A stretch of 64,000 bases of DNA from Bacteroidia bacterium (GTDB lineage Bacteria; Bacteroidota; Bacteroidia; Cytophagales; Flammeovirgaceae), in NCBI GenBank assembly GCA_030425505.1, contig JAUIAB010000008.1:50834-114833 (forward strand), in the 5' to 3' direction. Of this stretch, positions 63,501-64,000 are shown in pieces (position 1 is the first letter of the stretch; each line of letters opens with the position of its first letter). The position numbers and the translations under genes were made by a program. Below the pieces are notes generated by a model. The model was not told the origin of the DNA, did no database searches, and was given only the letters and a program-made list of their open reading frames with translations.

Positions 63501-63698
63501 CTAATCTAATTCACCTTCCTCAAATACATTAATGATATGCTCGCTAATCGTGGATTTAGCTTTGTCAAATAGCTCCTGCATTCCTTTTTTGGTTAACCAT
63601 GCAGTTTCATCTTGCAGTAACACATCCACTTTTACTTCACCATTTTGGGAGGTGTAAAGCAAAAATTCAGATTGATTGGGCGTAAGGCTTTCTTGCAT
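63501..63698 (-). pseudogene. RhuM-family fragment (N-terminus only)
   Basis: 65 codons: FLLYTSQNGEVKVDVLLQDE, AWLTKKGMQELFDKAKSTIS and EHIINVFEEGELD, the start of the RhuM virulence-protein/death-on-curing-like family, which is normally ~330 residues. It stops right after GELD. The gene is thus truncated; RhuM genes often lie in type I restriction loci, so this may be a relic of one. The flanking 63699-63847 shows no gene. Confidence 0.6.
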
Positions 63699-63847
63699 TT
63701 TTTACTTATTTAAAGTCTTAGTCATAGTCAGTATACTATTCTGGGGCATCCTATTTCAATTCAATGATTCGTAGAAATTCTGAGCTTTCTACCATCTCTA
63801 TGGAGTGTCTACATCAATCTGGCTGCTACTTGTCTGAGTAATAAGCC

Positions 63848-64000
63848 TTGAGACCTTTGCACGGCAAAAAGGCGTAAAAAAAAGATTTCATTTATTTGAT
63901 TATCAATTGATTGTGTAGTATAAAAGCAGTAAATTAGAGGTGATTATGTCTATTAAAACCCCTACACCCATGAGCTTTGCTGGTAACTATGTTCTTTCAC
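63848..64000 (+). mobile_element. IS5-like insertion sequence, copy 2 (cut by window edge)
   Basis: Begins TTGAGACCTTTGCACGGCAA and continues nearly identically to the right end of copy 1 (differences near AAAAAAAAGATTTC). It is on the plus strand, so copies 1 and 2 are inverted and both transcribe away from the 4.3-kb island between them. Only the terminal repeat and the beginning of the transposase are visible. Confidence 0.88.
63946..64000 (+). CDS. IS transposase, N-terminal fragment (copy 2)
   Basis: ATG at 63946 after GAGGTG; MSIKTPTPMSFAGNYVLS, identical to the start of the copy-1 transposase as far as visible. The remainder lies beyond the window. Confidence 0.85.
   Translation, partial: MSIKTPTPMSFAGNYVLS

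Overview
The window looks like a chromosomal segment of a member of the Bacteroidota, probably a marine Cytophagales relative. The evidence is low GC content, several promoters matching the phylum's TTG-N17-23-TAnnTTTG consensus, type IX secretion (T9SS) C-terminal sorting domains, TonB-dependent and carboxypeptidase-regulatory-domain outer-membrane proteins, a GLPGLI-family protein, an NqrF and an SbtA-type bicarbonate transporter. No rRNA genes and no CRISPR array were seen. All similarity statements come from recognising motifs by eye; no database search was possible.

Region 1 (1-11.5 kb) is mostly core information-processing and metabolic genes. Leftward on the minus strand are tRNA-Trp, secE and nusG (nusG runs off the left edge), recG, and the pair cmk-ispH. 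On the plus strand are trpS and dnaN. A leftward pair encodes a bile-acid/sodium symporter family protein and an FAD aromatic-ring monooxygenase. A stand-alone nqrF has its own leader and terminator.

Region 2 (11.5-19.8 kb) starts with a scar: a retropepsin-like gene cut by a decayed copy of the insertion sequence (IS) that is also found near the right end. It continues with a TM2-domain protein, a Spo0M/arrestin-like protein, a membrane-anchored protein ending in MORN-like repeats, a LOG-family protein, Aag, MurA (Asp in place of the fosfomycin-target Cys) and a lipoprotein glutathione peroxidase.

Region 3 (19.8-48.3 kb) is dominated by exported proteins: a 1779-aa multi-cadherin T9SS protein, three small lipoproteins (two are tandem paralogs), a radical-SAM/polysaccharide-pyruvyl-transferase fusion, an exported TPR-CHAT protein, an alpha-2-macroglobulin lipoprotein apparently co-transcribed with a DAO-type oxidase, a frameshifted S74-chaperone surface protein with 17-residue repeats, a TonB-receptor-like protein and a sortilin-propeller/FnIII T9SS protein.

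Region 4 (48.3-58.1 kb) holds SbtA with a small unknown partner and a divergent LysR regulator. It then has a histidine kinase-response regulator-VOC operon divergent from a GLPGLI/outer-membrane-barrel operon. Four hexamers phased at exactly 10 bp lie in the gap between these two operons and are a candidate operator. A DUF5752-like protein and FabI follow.

Region 5 (58.2-64 kb) is an accessory island between two inverted, closely similar IS copies. It contains decayed small genes, then bestrophin, fatty-acid desaturase and NYN/OST-HTH nuclease genes, and a truncated RhuM-like fragment. The 5' half of the second IS copy is cut by the window edge.
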